A DNA stretch of 5,525 bases from Gemmatimonadota bacterium (GCA_016649455.1 JAENXO010000198.1:1-5525); one strand, 5' to 3'; numbered from the stretch's first letter, positions 1 through 5,525 are shown. A program made the numbers and translations. Notes: generated by a model from the sequence alone, not told the origin.

Positions 1-676
1 CCGCACAGCGCCCGCAGGCGTTGCACGCGACGTCGCAAAGGTCGGTTGAGGCCTCGCCTTCGAGAAGATTCTTGCACTGAACGATCAGCTTGTGATCGAG
101 CGGCATCAGCACGAACAGGTCCAGCGGACACGCGTCGACGCAGTCGCCGCACGCCGTGCACAAATCGATATCGACCTCAGGAAGGTCGAATTCGTTCATC
201 CGGATCGCGTCGAAATCGCATGACACCGCACAGTCCGACAGGCCGACGCAGCCCCACGGACACGCCTTTCCGCCTCCGCTTACCGCGACGGCGGCGGCAC
301 AGCTCTCGAGACCGTCATAGATCGCCTTCCTCGGCGCAACCTGCGAGCCGCCCGCGCATAGCAGGCGGGCGACTCTCTTTATCGCCTCTCCCGCGTCCAC
401 CCCGAGCATCGCCGCGACGTCTTCCAGCTCACCTTCGCCCATCACGGTGCACCCGGCAGGCGCCACGGTACCTTTCACGGCCGCCTCGGCGAACGCACGA
501 CAGCCCGCGTAGCCGCAGGCTCCGCAGTTCGCACCGGGGAGGATGTCGGTCACCGAGTCGATGCGCGGGTCTTCCCACACGCGGAGCTTGCGGTTCGCGA
601 GCGCGATCAGCGTCCCGAACGTCAGTCCGACGCCGCCCAGGATCGCGACGGAGCCGAGGATCGCCTGGGCGGTCAT
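1..676 (-). CDS. rnfB: RnfB, electron transport complex subunit B (partial, 3' end beyond window)
   Basis: Reading the minus strand from the ATG at 676-674 gives 225 codons with no stop before the left edge, so the C-terminus is missing. Residues 5-27 form one hydrophobic N-terminal membrane anchor. A CGACGYAGC motif (Cys51, 54, 59) plus Cys76 is the RnfB-type FeS domain. Cys139-x3-Cys143-x5-Cys149-x3-Cys153 (CPWGC, then SDC, then CDFDAI) and CTACGDCVDACP (Cys173, 176, 179, 183) are the ferredoxin-like clusters. Cys201, 214, 218, 221 and 224 continue into a further cluster. In known Rnf complexes this subunit takes electrons from ferredoxin and passes them on towards NAD, driving Na+ or H+ export. 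The start overlaps the stop of the preceding gene as ATGA, and GGAG lies 4 nt upstream (681-684). Whether rnfC and the other rnf genes follow cannot be seen. Family assignment is secure; function in a complete Rnf complex is inferred. Confidence 0.93.
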   Translation of the reverse strand, partial: MTAQAILGSVAILGGVGLTFGTLIALANRKLRVWEDPRIDSVTDILPGANCGACGYAGCRAFAEAAVKGTVAPAGCTVMGEGELEDVAAMLGVDAGEAIKRVARLLCAGGSQVAPRKAIYDGLESCAAAVAVSGGGKACPWGCVGLSDCAVSCDFDAIRMNEFDLPEVDIDLCTACGDCVDACPLDLFVLMPLDHKLIVQCKNLLEGEASTDLCDVACNACGRCA

Positions 677-1695
677 GCGGCTCCGTCGCCACCCTGTCCG
701 AGGATCCAGGCGGCCAGCACGTCGGCGTCGGTCGCCGGCGCTGCATCCGCTCCAGCGGCTCCGTCACCGGCAGCTCCGACGCTCCGCGTGGCACCCGTCA
801 GCACGCGAAGCAGACGCAGCTCTTCCGCCTGCTGAAAGGCGCTGATCCGACCGAGCGATCGCTTCGGATCCTCCTCGGGCACCATCTCGACCGTCAGTCG
901 AAGCCTGGGCGATCCATCACTCCCCGGCCGGTGTTCGAACCGGGCCGCATCCGACGGGACGAGAGCGGCAATCGCCGGCCCCTCGGTGTCGCCGATACGC
1001 GCCAGAGTAGCGGGGTCGTCGGTCTGCAGGACGTGGACGCCCGGCGTCAGGCAGCGCACCAGCGCCGCGGGAGGCGACTTGCCCTCGACGATCAGCACGA
1101 TCTTCTGCGTACCATCGAGGAAGTCCGCCAGCCCGCCCGCCCGGAAGTCCTCACCGCGCAGGGAAACCACGAGAGGGGGGGCGATCTCCCGCTCGATTCG
1201 ACTCCATTGAGCCGGCGGGAAGTGATCAATCCACCGACCGTGCTCGTCGGCCTTGAATCTGCCCGTTCGGGCAAGCTCGGCCGTACGGGCGGCGCCGTAG
1301 GCGCGACCCGCTTCGCCGAGCGCGCGGGCAACGGTCTCGCTCAGGTCGCCGCCAGCCGGAACCTGCGCGACGAACACGTCATCGCCCGCTGCTGCCAGCG
1401 ATTCGAGCGTCTCGACAGCCCGCGCCAGGTGCCCGCGGCTCGCCTCATCCAGGACCTCGTCGGAAGCGACCAGTGATGCGAATCGCTCCACGTCGATATG
1501 GCCGGCGCCGAAGTTACCGAGCTCCGCGGCGGCGCGGTCCAGGCCCGCACCCGGCTCACCGCCCTGTGCGAGCAGCAGTCCGCGCAATTGGTCCGCCGTG
1601 CCCACCAGGGCCGAGCGATAGTCATCGCGCGCCGCCGTCACGGCGGCGAGCGCATCTCGAGTCCGTTCGTCAGACGGCATATTTATCGAGCTCAT
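673..1695 (-). CDS. Uncharacterised 340-aa protein encoded between korB and rnfB
   Basis: I do not recognise this family. The protein has no membrane segment or signal peptide and one cysteine (Cys215), so it is probably soluble and is not an iron-sulfur protein. Residues 1-150 look mostly helical and rich in Ala and Glu/Asp/Arg. Residues 151-250 include an aromatic segment (RWIDHFPPAQW, about 154-164) and an alternating hydrophobic core (QKIVLIVEG, 197-205, and PGVHVLQT, 218-225) suggestive of an alpha/beta fold. Residues 303-322 are an Ala/Gly/Asp linker, and the last 18 residues form a short hydrophobic tail (DVLAAWILGQGG). Its start overlaps the end of korB by 26 bp from the ATG at 1695, or by 11 bp from the in-frame ATG at 1680 (residue 6). 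Neither start has a clear Shine-Dalgarno, fitting translational coupling. The stop overlaps the rnfB start. Reality of the gene is supported by its length, the overlaps and the continuous operon; a role in KorAB/Rnf electron transfer or assembly is only inferred from position. Confidence 0.85.
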   Translation of the reverse strand: MSSINMPSDERTRDALAAVTAARDDYRSALVGTADQLRGLLLAQGGEPGAGLDRAAAELGNFGAGHIDVERFASLVASDEVLDEASRGHLARAVETLESLAAAGDDVFVAQVPAGGDLSETVARALGEAGRAYGAARTAELARTGRFKADEHGRWIDHFPPAQWSRIEREIAPPLVVSLRGEDFRAGGLADFLDGTQKIVLIVEGKSPPAALVRCLTPGVHVLQTDDPATLARIGDTEGPAIAALVPSDAARFEHRPGSDGSPRLRLTVEMVPEEDPKRSLGRISAFQQAEELRLLRVLTGATRSVGAAGDGAAGADAAPATDADVLAAWILGQGGDGAA

Positions 1696-2620
1696 CGTTC
1701 AGGATTTCGATCTTTTCGTCCGTCGAGTGGAGCGGAAGGTGCCTCGTCTCCTCGTAGCGTGGACGGCTTTCATCCCGGAAGAATACGCCGACGCGAATGA
1801 GGTCGGTCTTCTCCGCCATCTCGCGCGCCGCTTCCATGTTCCGGGGATCGTGACGGGCAACGTTCTTATAGATCTGGTGCAGATCGGGAACCTCGATCCC
1901 GTCCGGGTGCTCGAGCATCTCGATCATGTCCGGATTCCGGACGGCGTCCTGGTACAGATCTCCCGTGAACACCGGGCAGCGCTGGAGAATGCGCACGAAC
2001 GCGAAGCCCTTGTGCCTGTAAGCCGCCTCGAGCGTCGCGTACAGGTGAGCCGGCATCCACTCCGCGGTCTGGGCCACGAACGAAGCGTTCGTGACGCCGA
2101 GCGTCGTTTCGATCGGGTTCAGGGCCGGCAGATAGCTGCCGAGCGGCTGCGTATTGCTCTTGTATCCCTGCGGCGTGGTCGGCGACGTCTGCATCTTGGT
2201 CAGGCCGTAGATGTTGTTGTCCAGCATCAGGGCCACCATGTCGACGTTGTACCGCGTAGCGTGCAGCCAGTGCGCGGCGCCGATGGACGTGCAGTCGCCG
2301 TCTCCCATCACCACGAACACGTGCAGATCCGGCCGGTTCAGCTTGACGCCGGTCGCCACCGGCAGCGCGCGCCCGTGGAGTCCGTGGAATCCGTACGAGT
2401 TTACGTAGTGCGGAAACCGGCTGGAGCAGCCGATCCCGGACACGAAAACGGTCTCCTCCGGTTTCAGCTGCTCGGCCGCCAGAAGGCGCTGGGCGGCTGT
2501 GAGGACGGAGTGGTCTCCGCACCCGGGACACCACCGGGCCTGCACGCCCTCGTAGTCGGACATCGAGTACTCGTGGTCTTCTTCGACCGGGAACAGCAGA
2601 GAACAGCTATGGGAGCTCAC
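1670..2620 (-). CDS. korB: 2-oxoacid:ferredoxin oxidoreductase, beta subunit (KorB-like)
   Basis: This 316-residue protein is the TPP-binding, iron-sulfur subunit that works with the KorA-like protein encoded just upstream. The four cysteines expected to hold one [4Fe-4S] cluster are visible: WCPGCGDHS (Cys31, Cys34), GIGCSSR (Cys65) and QRCPVFTG (Cys215). The TPP/Mg2+ motif starts at GDGD (106-109) and ends at DNNIYGLTKMQ (134-144). Length and the C-terminal tail match the family. I chose the GTG at 2620-2618 because it overlaps the korA stop as GTGA and has a strong GGAGG about 10 nt upstream. An ATG at residue 20 (position 2563) would give a shorter protein beginning MSDYEG, still ahead of the first cluster motif. 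The family decarboxylates a 2-oxoacid with CoA and reduces ferredoxin in the cytoplasm. 2-Oxoglutarate is the most likely substrate, but pyruvate or another oxoacid cannot be ruled out from sequence reading. Confidence 0.95.
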   Translation of the reverse strand: MSSHSCSLLFPVEEDHEYSMSDYEGVQARWCPGCGDHSVLTAAQRLLAAEQLKPEETVFVSGIGCSSRFPHYVNSYGFHGLHGRALPVATGVKLNRPDLHVFVVMGDGDCTSIGAAHWLHATRYNVDMVALMLDNNIYGLTKMQTSPTTPQGYKSNTQPLGSYLPALNPIETTLGVTNASFVAQTAEWMPAHLYATLEAAYRHKGFAFVRILQRCPVFTGDLYQDAVRNPDMIEMLEHPDGIEVPDLHQIYKNVARHDPRNMEAAREMAEKTDLIRVGVFFRDESRPRYEETRHLPLHSTDEKIEILNDELDKYAV

Positions 2621-4530
2621 GCGGCACCCCCCTCCGGCATATGCGTTCGAATCACGTCCTGGATCACTCCGGGTCTGAGCGGCTCGCCCAGCACGCGCGT
2701 CCAGCAGTCCACGTCCACCAGCGTGCTTGCCCTGAGCAGCCAGGCCAGCTGTCCGCGGCGGCGGTTTTCATCGGTGATGAACGGCTCGCCCGGATCGTCA
2801 CTGTAGTTGATCTCGACCGTCATCACCTTCCGGAACCGCTGGAAAATCTCCTTCAGCCCCGGCTCGAGTGGTGACAGGAACCGGATATGCACAGACGACA
2901 CGGCCAGACCCTCGGCCCGCGCGTTTTCGACCGCTTCCTCGATCGCGCCCCTGGTGGAGCCCCAGCCGACGACCAGCAGGTCGCCCGAATCCGGACCGTT
3001 TACCTTCGGAGGCTGCAACGTGCTCTGGAGAACCGCGAGCTTGCGGCTTCGCATCGTCGAGCTGCGCTGATTGATGGCGGACGCATAAGCGACGTGACTG
3101 TCCTCGTCATGCGCCAGCCCTGTCAGCGTATGCATCCCACCCGGCTGTCCCGGAATGAACCGCTGCGACAGCCCGGTGTTCGGATCCCACTCATACGGAC
3201 GCTTGCCCTCGGGCACCGGGCTCATGTCGGGCCGGGCGCCCATCCAGGCCGCATCCAGCATCGGGCGGGGAAACGGCTGTACTCCGGTCGCCAGGTTGGC
3301 GTCCGTGAGCACGACCACCACCGTGCGGAACGTCTCGGCGATCCTGCGAGCCGTGACGATCGCGTGAAAGCACTCCTCGATCGTCGCGGGAGCCATGACG
3401 ACATGTGGCGCGTCACCCGGCTGCCCGAAGATCGTGGCGAGCAGATCTGACTGCTCGACCTTGGTCGGGAGCCCGGTCGAGGGCCCGCCCCGCTGGACAT
3501 CGACCACGACGAGCGGAATCTCCGTCATGATGGCGAGCCCCAGGAACTCGGTCTTCAGGGCCAGTCCCGGACCCGAGGTGATCGTAAAGGCGACCTTGCC
3601 CGAGTAGCTCGCGCCGATCGCCACGCCGGCCGCGGCGATCTCGTCCTCCGCCTGGTGCACCACGCCGCCGAACTTGTGGAAGATCTCTCCGAGCTGGTGC
3701 GAGACAGAGGTGGCAGGCGTGATCGGATACATCGCGCAGAGCTCCATTCCCGCCGCCACGGCTCCGAACGCGATCGCCTGGTTGCCGTTCATCACGACCA
3801 TGCCCTCGGCGCTGTGCTTCGTCGGAACGTTTACCCGGACCTCGAGGTGCTCGTCGGCCCAGGAGTATCCTAGCTCGAGCAGTTTCACGTTCTTGTCGTA
3901 GACCGCTTCGGACTTCTTCCGGAAGGCGTGCGCGACCTGCTCTTTCGCCAGGTCGAGATCCCGGTCGAAAATCCAGCACAGCATGCCCAGGGCGAACATG
4001 TTCTTACCTTTCCGGGCATCATCCACCACGGTCAGACACTGCTCTTCCATCGGAACTTCCACGATCCGGTAGCCGCCGCCGGACAGCTCCTCCATCGCGG
4101 CTGCCCACTCCGCCCGAATGTCCTCGTCCCGGTGGTCCTTCCACATGTTCTCGACCAGCAGCGTCGCATCGCTCTCGAGCCCGTCGAGACGGTGCCGGGC
4201 GACGAGGACCTGTTCGTTGAACGCCACACAGACGTTCGTCCTGTCCCCCCAGTTCGTGACTTCCTCGGTCCCGATCCGGATGCGGTTGCCGCTCGCCCCG
4301 GCCGGGCTGCGCGCCGGCGGCTGGATCTCGGCCGGGATGATCTCGACCGTCCACACGCCGTTGCCCATCTTCGCGCTTACCGCGCCGAAGATCTGGCCGC
4401 ACTTCTGCGCGCCCTCTCCGGAATCAGACACGATTTCGACCGTGTGCTGATGGTCCTGGATCACTCTGACCCCGTCCGTCGTGCGGCGCTCATCGGTCGC
4501 CGTTTCCGTCACCGGGGAGTTCGTCGTCAT
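2617..4530 (-). CDS. korA: 2-oxoacid:ferredoxin oxidoreductase, fused gamma-alpha subunit (KorA-like)
   Basis: This 637-residue protein combines the gamma domain (about 30-215, with VEIVSDSGEGAQKCG near its start) and the alpha subunit. The pyrimidine-binding domain of alpha starts near 248 (MNGNQAIAFGAVAAG) and holds YPITPATS (268-275), whose Thr contacts the substrate carboxylate in this superfamily, and GGPSTGLPTKVEQSDL (348-363). Domain II follows with GDLLVVGWGSTRGAIEEA (516-533) and the KVMTVEINYSDD stretch near 568-579. The fused architecture and length match KorA of KorAB enzymes rather than the single-chain pyruvate oxidoreductase. No delta (two-cluster ferredoxin) subunit is encoded here, so KorB's single cluster must pass electrons to an external ferredoxin. 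The ATG at 4530 is preceded by GAGGAA with a 6-nt spacer. It is the first gene of the operon, downstream of a 308-bp non-coding region with promoter-like signals. 2-Oxoglutarate specificity is likely but unproven. Confidence 0.95.
   Translation of the reverse strand: MTTNSPVTETATDERRTTDGVRVIQDHQHTVEIVSDSGEGAQKCGQIFGAVSAKMGNGVWTVEIIPAEIQPPARSPAGASGNRIRIGTEEVTNWGDRTNVCVAFNEQVLVARHRLDGLESDATLLVENMWKDHRDEDIRAEWAAAMEELSGGGYRIVEVPMEEQCLTVVDDARKGKNMFALGMLCWIFDRDLDLAKEQVAHAFRKKSEAVYDKNVKLLELGYSWADEHLEVRVNVPTKHSAEGMVVMNGNQAIAFGAVAAGMELCAMYPITPATSVSHQLGEIFHKFGGVVHQAEDEIAAAGVAIGASYSGKVAFTITSGPGLALKTEFLGLAIMTEIPLVVVDVQRGGPSTGLPTKVEQSDLLATIFGQPGDAPHVVMAPATIEECFHAIVTARRIAETFRTVVVVLTDANLATGVQPFPRPMLDAAWMGARPDMSPVPEGKRPYEWDPNTGLSQRFIPGQPGGMHTLTGLAHDEDSHVAYASAINQRSSTMRSRKLAVLQSTLQPPKVNGPDSGDLLVVGWGSTRGAIEEAVENARAEGLAVSSVHIRFLSPLEPGLKEIFQRFRKVMTVEINYSDDPGEPFITDENRRRGQLAWLLRASTLVDVDCWTRVLGEPLRPGVIQDVIRTHMPEGGAA
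2627..2635 (-). promoter_or_regulatory. Ribosome binding site deciding the GTG start of korB
   Basis: The minus strand reads GGAGGGGGG here, inside the last codons of korA. The GGAGG core ends about 10 nt before the GTG at 2620. This strong Shine-Dalgarno and the GTGA stop/start overlap favour GTG over the downstream ATG at 2563, whose upstream sequence is weaker. Confidence 0.7.
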
Positions 4531-4536
4531 GTTTTC

Positions 4537-4542
4537 TTCCTC
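4537..4542 (-). promoter_or_regulatory. Ribosome binding site of korA
   Basis: The minus strand reads GAGGAA followed by GAAAAC and then the korA ATG at 4530. The 6-nt spacer to a purine-rich core is close to ideal and fixes the korA start. Confidence 0.75.
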
Positions 4543-4583
4543 GTATTCCGTTCTACGTCAATTGTCGTCGGCCATCGTGTCTG

Positions 4584-4623
4584 TTCGTCCCGCTACTTCG
4601 GCAGTCTCCAGTTCCGGGACGAA
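4584..4623 (-). other. Leader hairpin in the putative korA 5' untranslated region
   Basis: A perfect 9-bp inverted repeat, TTCGTCCCG (4584-4592) and CGGGACGAA (4615-4623), encloses a 22-nt loop. If transcription starts about 12 nt after the sigma-54 candidate, near 4631, the stem begins roughly 8 nt into the mRNA and ends 53 nt before the korA ATG. It has no following U-tract in either direction, so it is not a classical terminator. It may protect the mRNA 5' end or serve as a regulatory leader structure; I see no match to a known riboswitch. A 9-bp inverted repeat in 300 bp can also arise by chance. Confidence 0.45.
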
Positions 4624-4641
4624 AAGAGTCTCCCGGGTAAG

Positions 4642-4657
4642 TGCATCTTTTGTGCCA
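4642..4657 (-). promoter_or_regulatory. Candidate sigma-54 (RpoN) -24/-12 promoter for the korA operon
   Basis: The minus strand reads TGGCACAAAAGATGCA. Compared with the RpoN consensus TGGCACG-N4-TTGCW it has an intact TGGCAC (-24 element), the invariant GC of the -12 element at the correct spacing, the W after GC and a pyrimidine before TGGCAC. It departs at two positions: A for the G after TGGCAC, and A for the first T of TTGC. It points towards korA and predicts a start near 4631, giving a leader of about 100 nt. I found no equally good sigma-70 pair in the intergenic region. RpoN promoters need an ATP-dependent activator, so this would make the operon conditionally expressed. Confidence 0.55.
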
Positions 4658-4674
4658 GAACGGCCCGAGGCCTC

Positions 4675-4701
4675 TTGTTACTGTAAGCGATTACAGAACA
4701 A
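4675..4701. promoter_or_regulatory. AT-rich inverted repeat, putative operator upstream of korA
   Basis: The plus strand has arms TTGTT-A-CTGTAA and TTACAG-AACAA around a GCGA centre. The 6-bp inner arms (4681-4686, 4691-4696) are perfect, and the outer 5-bp arms match if one unpaired A (4680) is allowed. It lies about 18 bp upstream of the sigma-54 candidate, centred near -57 from the predicted start, and is conspicuously AT-rich in GC-rich DNA. Dyad symmetry of this size is typical of a dimeric regulator's binding site. The inner part resembles TGTAA-N4-TTACA (CRP/FNR-like geometry) and also CTGT-N8-ACAG (LexA-box-like). I cannot tell which, if either, applies. No T-run follows, so a terminator is unlikely. 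Confidence 0.5.
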
Positions 4702-4776
4702 CACGTTATCGTGGTCACCGGGAATCACGGCGACCCGTACGATTCGACATCGGGACAAGGTGGCACAAACAGTCCA

Positions 4777-4814
4777 TTCCAGACGGAGGTCGGTGAGCCA
4801 GCGAGTCTCCGGAA
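4777..4814 (-). terminator. Weak hairpin after hpt, possible 3' structure
   Basis: On the minus strand TTCC-GG-AGAC (4814-4805) can pair with GTCTGGAA (4784-4777), giving an 8-bp stem with a 2-nt bulge and a 20-nt loop, starting 24 nt after the hpt stop. Only a short TGTTTGTG, not a true U-tract, follows. A second weak stem lies at 4713-4735 (GGTCGCC with GGTGACC on the minus strand, one G-U pair). Position is right for a 3' end of the hpt transcript, but neither is a convincing intrinsic terminator. Confidence 0.2.
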
Positions 4815-4838
4815 GTTCGGTTCACGTGCGGAAAGCCG

Positions 4839-5369
4839 TCAGTCGAGCGCACCCGGGTCCAGGGTTCCGATGAACGGAAGAGCCCTGAATCGGTCGTCAA
4901 AATCCAGTCCGTATCCGACCACCCAGTCGTCCGGAATGTCGAAGCCGACGTAGTCGGCCGTCACCTGCGCTTCCTGTGTCGGCTTTCGCACCAGCACACA
5001 ACTCCGGATGGATGCGGGTCTTCTCGCCGCGAGCACTTCCAGCAGGTACGCCAGCGTCCTGCCCGTGTCGAGGATGTCCTCGACCAGCAGGATGTGTCTA
5101 CCCTCGATCGAAACGCGGGTATCCATGATCAGGCGCACCCCGGCCCGCCGTGTGTCGCGTTCATAGCTGGACAGGGCGATGAAGTCTACACGACGGTTGA
5201 TGGAAAGAGCCCGGGAGAGGTCGGCGACGAAGATGTAGGAACCACGCAGTACGCCGAGGAGGAGGATCTCCCCGGCATCGGCGTAGTCCTGGTCGATCTG
5301 GTGCGCCAATTCCATGACGCGGGAGCGGATCCGGTCCTCCGGAATCAGCTCCCGAATCCCTGCCGGCAT
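4839..5369 (-). CDS. hpt: Hypoxanthine phosphoribosyltransferase
   Basis: The 176-residue product is a complete type I phosphoribosyltransferase of the purine-salvage kind, joining hypoxanthine (and often guanine) to PRPP to make IMP or GMP in the cytoplasm. The PRPP-binding loop is LLVEDILDTGRTL (94-106), with the acidic pair Glu97-Asp98. The LRGSYIF segment (41-47) and DFIALSSY (62-69) match conserved parts of bacterial Hpt. The C-terminal YVGFDIPDDWVVGYGLDFDD segment (140-159) with the following PFIGTL is the purine-binding signature region. I chose the ATG at 5369 because the protein then has normal family length and follows the previous stop by 25 bp; the in-frame extension to 5498 would run over the upstream gene. 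A GTG immediately precedes the ATG, so a one-codon-longer start is possible. The Shine-Dalgarno is weak. It is probably co-transcribed with the upstream gene and not functionally tied to korAB. Confidence 0.95.
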   Translation of the reverse strand: MPAGIRELIPEDRIRSRVMELAHQIDQDYADAGEILLLGVLRGSYIFVADLSRALSINRRVDFIALSSYERDTRRAGVRLIMDTRVSIEGRHILLVEDILDTGRTLAYLLEVLAARRPASIRSCVLVRKPTQEAQVTADYVGFDIPDDWVVGYGLDFDDRFRALPFIGTLDPGALD

Positions 5370-5394
5370 CACAATCCGCGAATTGGGCTCGGGC

Positions 5395-5525
5395 TCAATG
5401 GAACGCGTACCCGAAACCGATCGACGTGAACAGGTCGTTCTGGACCTTGGCGTCCTCAAACGGCTCGGGATCGAACTGTGAGACCAGGTCCCGGACATCC
5501 AGGCGCAGGAACCACGATTTGGACA
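5395..5525 (-). CDS. Outer-membrane beta-barrel protein, C-terminal fragment (5' end beyond window)
   Basis: The minus strand from the right edge encodes 43 codons and a TGA at 5397-5395. The segment WFLRLDVRDLVSQF looks like a beta-strand with alternating hydrophobic residues and a turn, and the protein ends DLFTSIGFGYAFH, an alternating hydrophobic/small strand with aromatics near the terminus. This pattern is the last-strand recognition signal of outer-membrane beta-barrels. The sequence resembles the C-terminus of small outer-membrane beta-barrel domain proteins known from myxobacteria and related high-GC phyla, but 43 residues do not allow a family call. It implies a diderm host. It ends 25 bp before hpt on the same strand. 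Confidence 0.65.
   Translation of the reverse strand, partial: SKSWFLRLDVRDLVSQFDPEPFEDAKVQNDLFTSIGFGYAFH

Noticed and set aside
46..1476. Long plus-strand open frame of 476 codons opposite rnfB and the unknown gene
   Set aside because: The translation is an Arg/Pro/Ser-rich, low-complexity string with no domain, typical of the antisense frame of GC-rich genes; the minus strand here encodes a clear RnfB.
1727..2806. Long plus-strand open frame of 359 codons opposite korB and the end of korA
   Set aside because: It is antisense to the unmistakable korB motifs, has an Arg/Val/His-rich composition and no recognisable domain.
3928..4686. Plus-strand open frame of 252 codons opposite the start of korA and the intergenic region
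   Set aside because: It mirrors the KorA gamma domain and runs across the promoter region without a plausible start signal or motif.
4761..4776. Plus-strand TGGCAC as a second sigma-54 promoter
   Set aside because: The -12 GC dinucleotide is missing at the right spacing, and it points into the 3' end of hpt with no plus-strand gene downstream.
4531..4838. Small gene, tRNA or known riboswitch in the intergenic region
   Set aside because: I found no frame with a ribosome binding site and plausible composition, no tRNA cloverleaf and no known aptamer core; only the promoter and inverted-repeat signals are supported.
5370..5498. N-terminal extension of hpt to an ATG at 5498
   Set aside because: The added 43 residues are out of frame with, and overlap, the C-terminus of the beta-barrel gene, are Ser/Arg-rich and exceed normal Hpt length.
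1..5525. CRISPR array, insertion sequence or phage remnant
   Set aside because: No regularly spaced direct repeats, transposase or integrase motifs, or terminal inverted repeats are visible; the DNA is compact chromosomal-style coding sequence throughout.

Overview
The window is GC-rich, densely coded bacterial DNA in which every supported gene lies on the minus strand, so genes are read from high to low coordinates. The truncated gene at the right edge ends like an outer-membrane beta-barrel protein, which implies a diderm (Gram-negative) organism. High GC, a fused 2-oxoacid:ferredoxin oxidoreductase alpha subunit and an RnfB of the Rnf type would suit Gemmatimonadota or a similar deep-branching phylum. 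That placement is a guess from style, not a proven assignment.

Layout in transcription order: (1) 5525-5395, the last 43 codons of an outer-membrane beta-barrel protein; (2) 5369-4839, hypoxanthine phosphoribosyltransferase (hpt), 25 bp after the barrel gene; (3) 4838-4531, a 308-bp non-coding region with an AT-rich 27-bp inverted repeat (4675-4701), a well-spaced sigma-54 -24/-12 promoter candidate (4642-4657), a 9-bp-stem leader hairpin (4584-4623) and the korA ribosome binding site; (4) 4530-2617, fused gamma-alpha subunit of a 2-oxoacid:ferredoxin oxidoreductase (korA); (5) 2620-1670, its TPP and [4Fe-4S] beta subunit (korB), starting at GTG in a GTGA overlap; (6) 1695-673, a 340-residue protein I do not recognise, overlapping the end of korB; (7) 676-1, rnfB, overlapping the previous gene by ATGA and cut by the left edge after 225 codons.

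The four genes from korA to rnfB overlap end to start and should be one translationally coupled operon. KorAB oxidises a 2-oxoacid (2-oxoglutarate is the usual substrate of this subfamily) to an acyl-CoA and passes electrons from its one beta-subunit [4Fe-4S] cluster to ferredoxin. RnfB is the multi-cluster subunit through which ferredoxin electrons enter the membrane Rnf complex. The order suggests a dedicated route from 2-oxoacid oxidation to ion-pumping or NAD reduction, with the unknown protein as a candidate coupling or assembly factor. The intergenic signals suggest that the operon has its own regulated, sigma-54-type promoter, independent of hpt.
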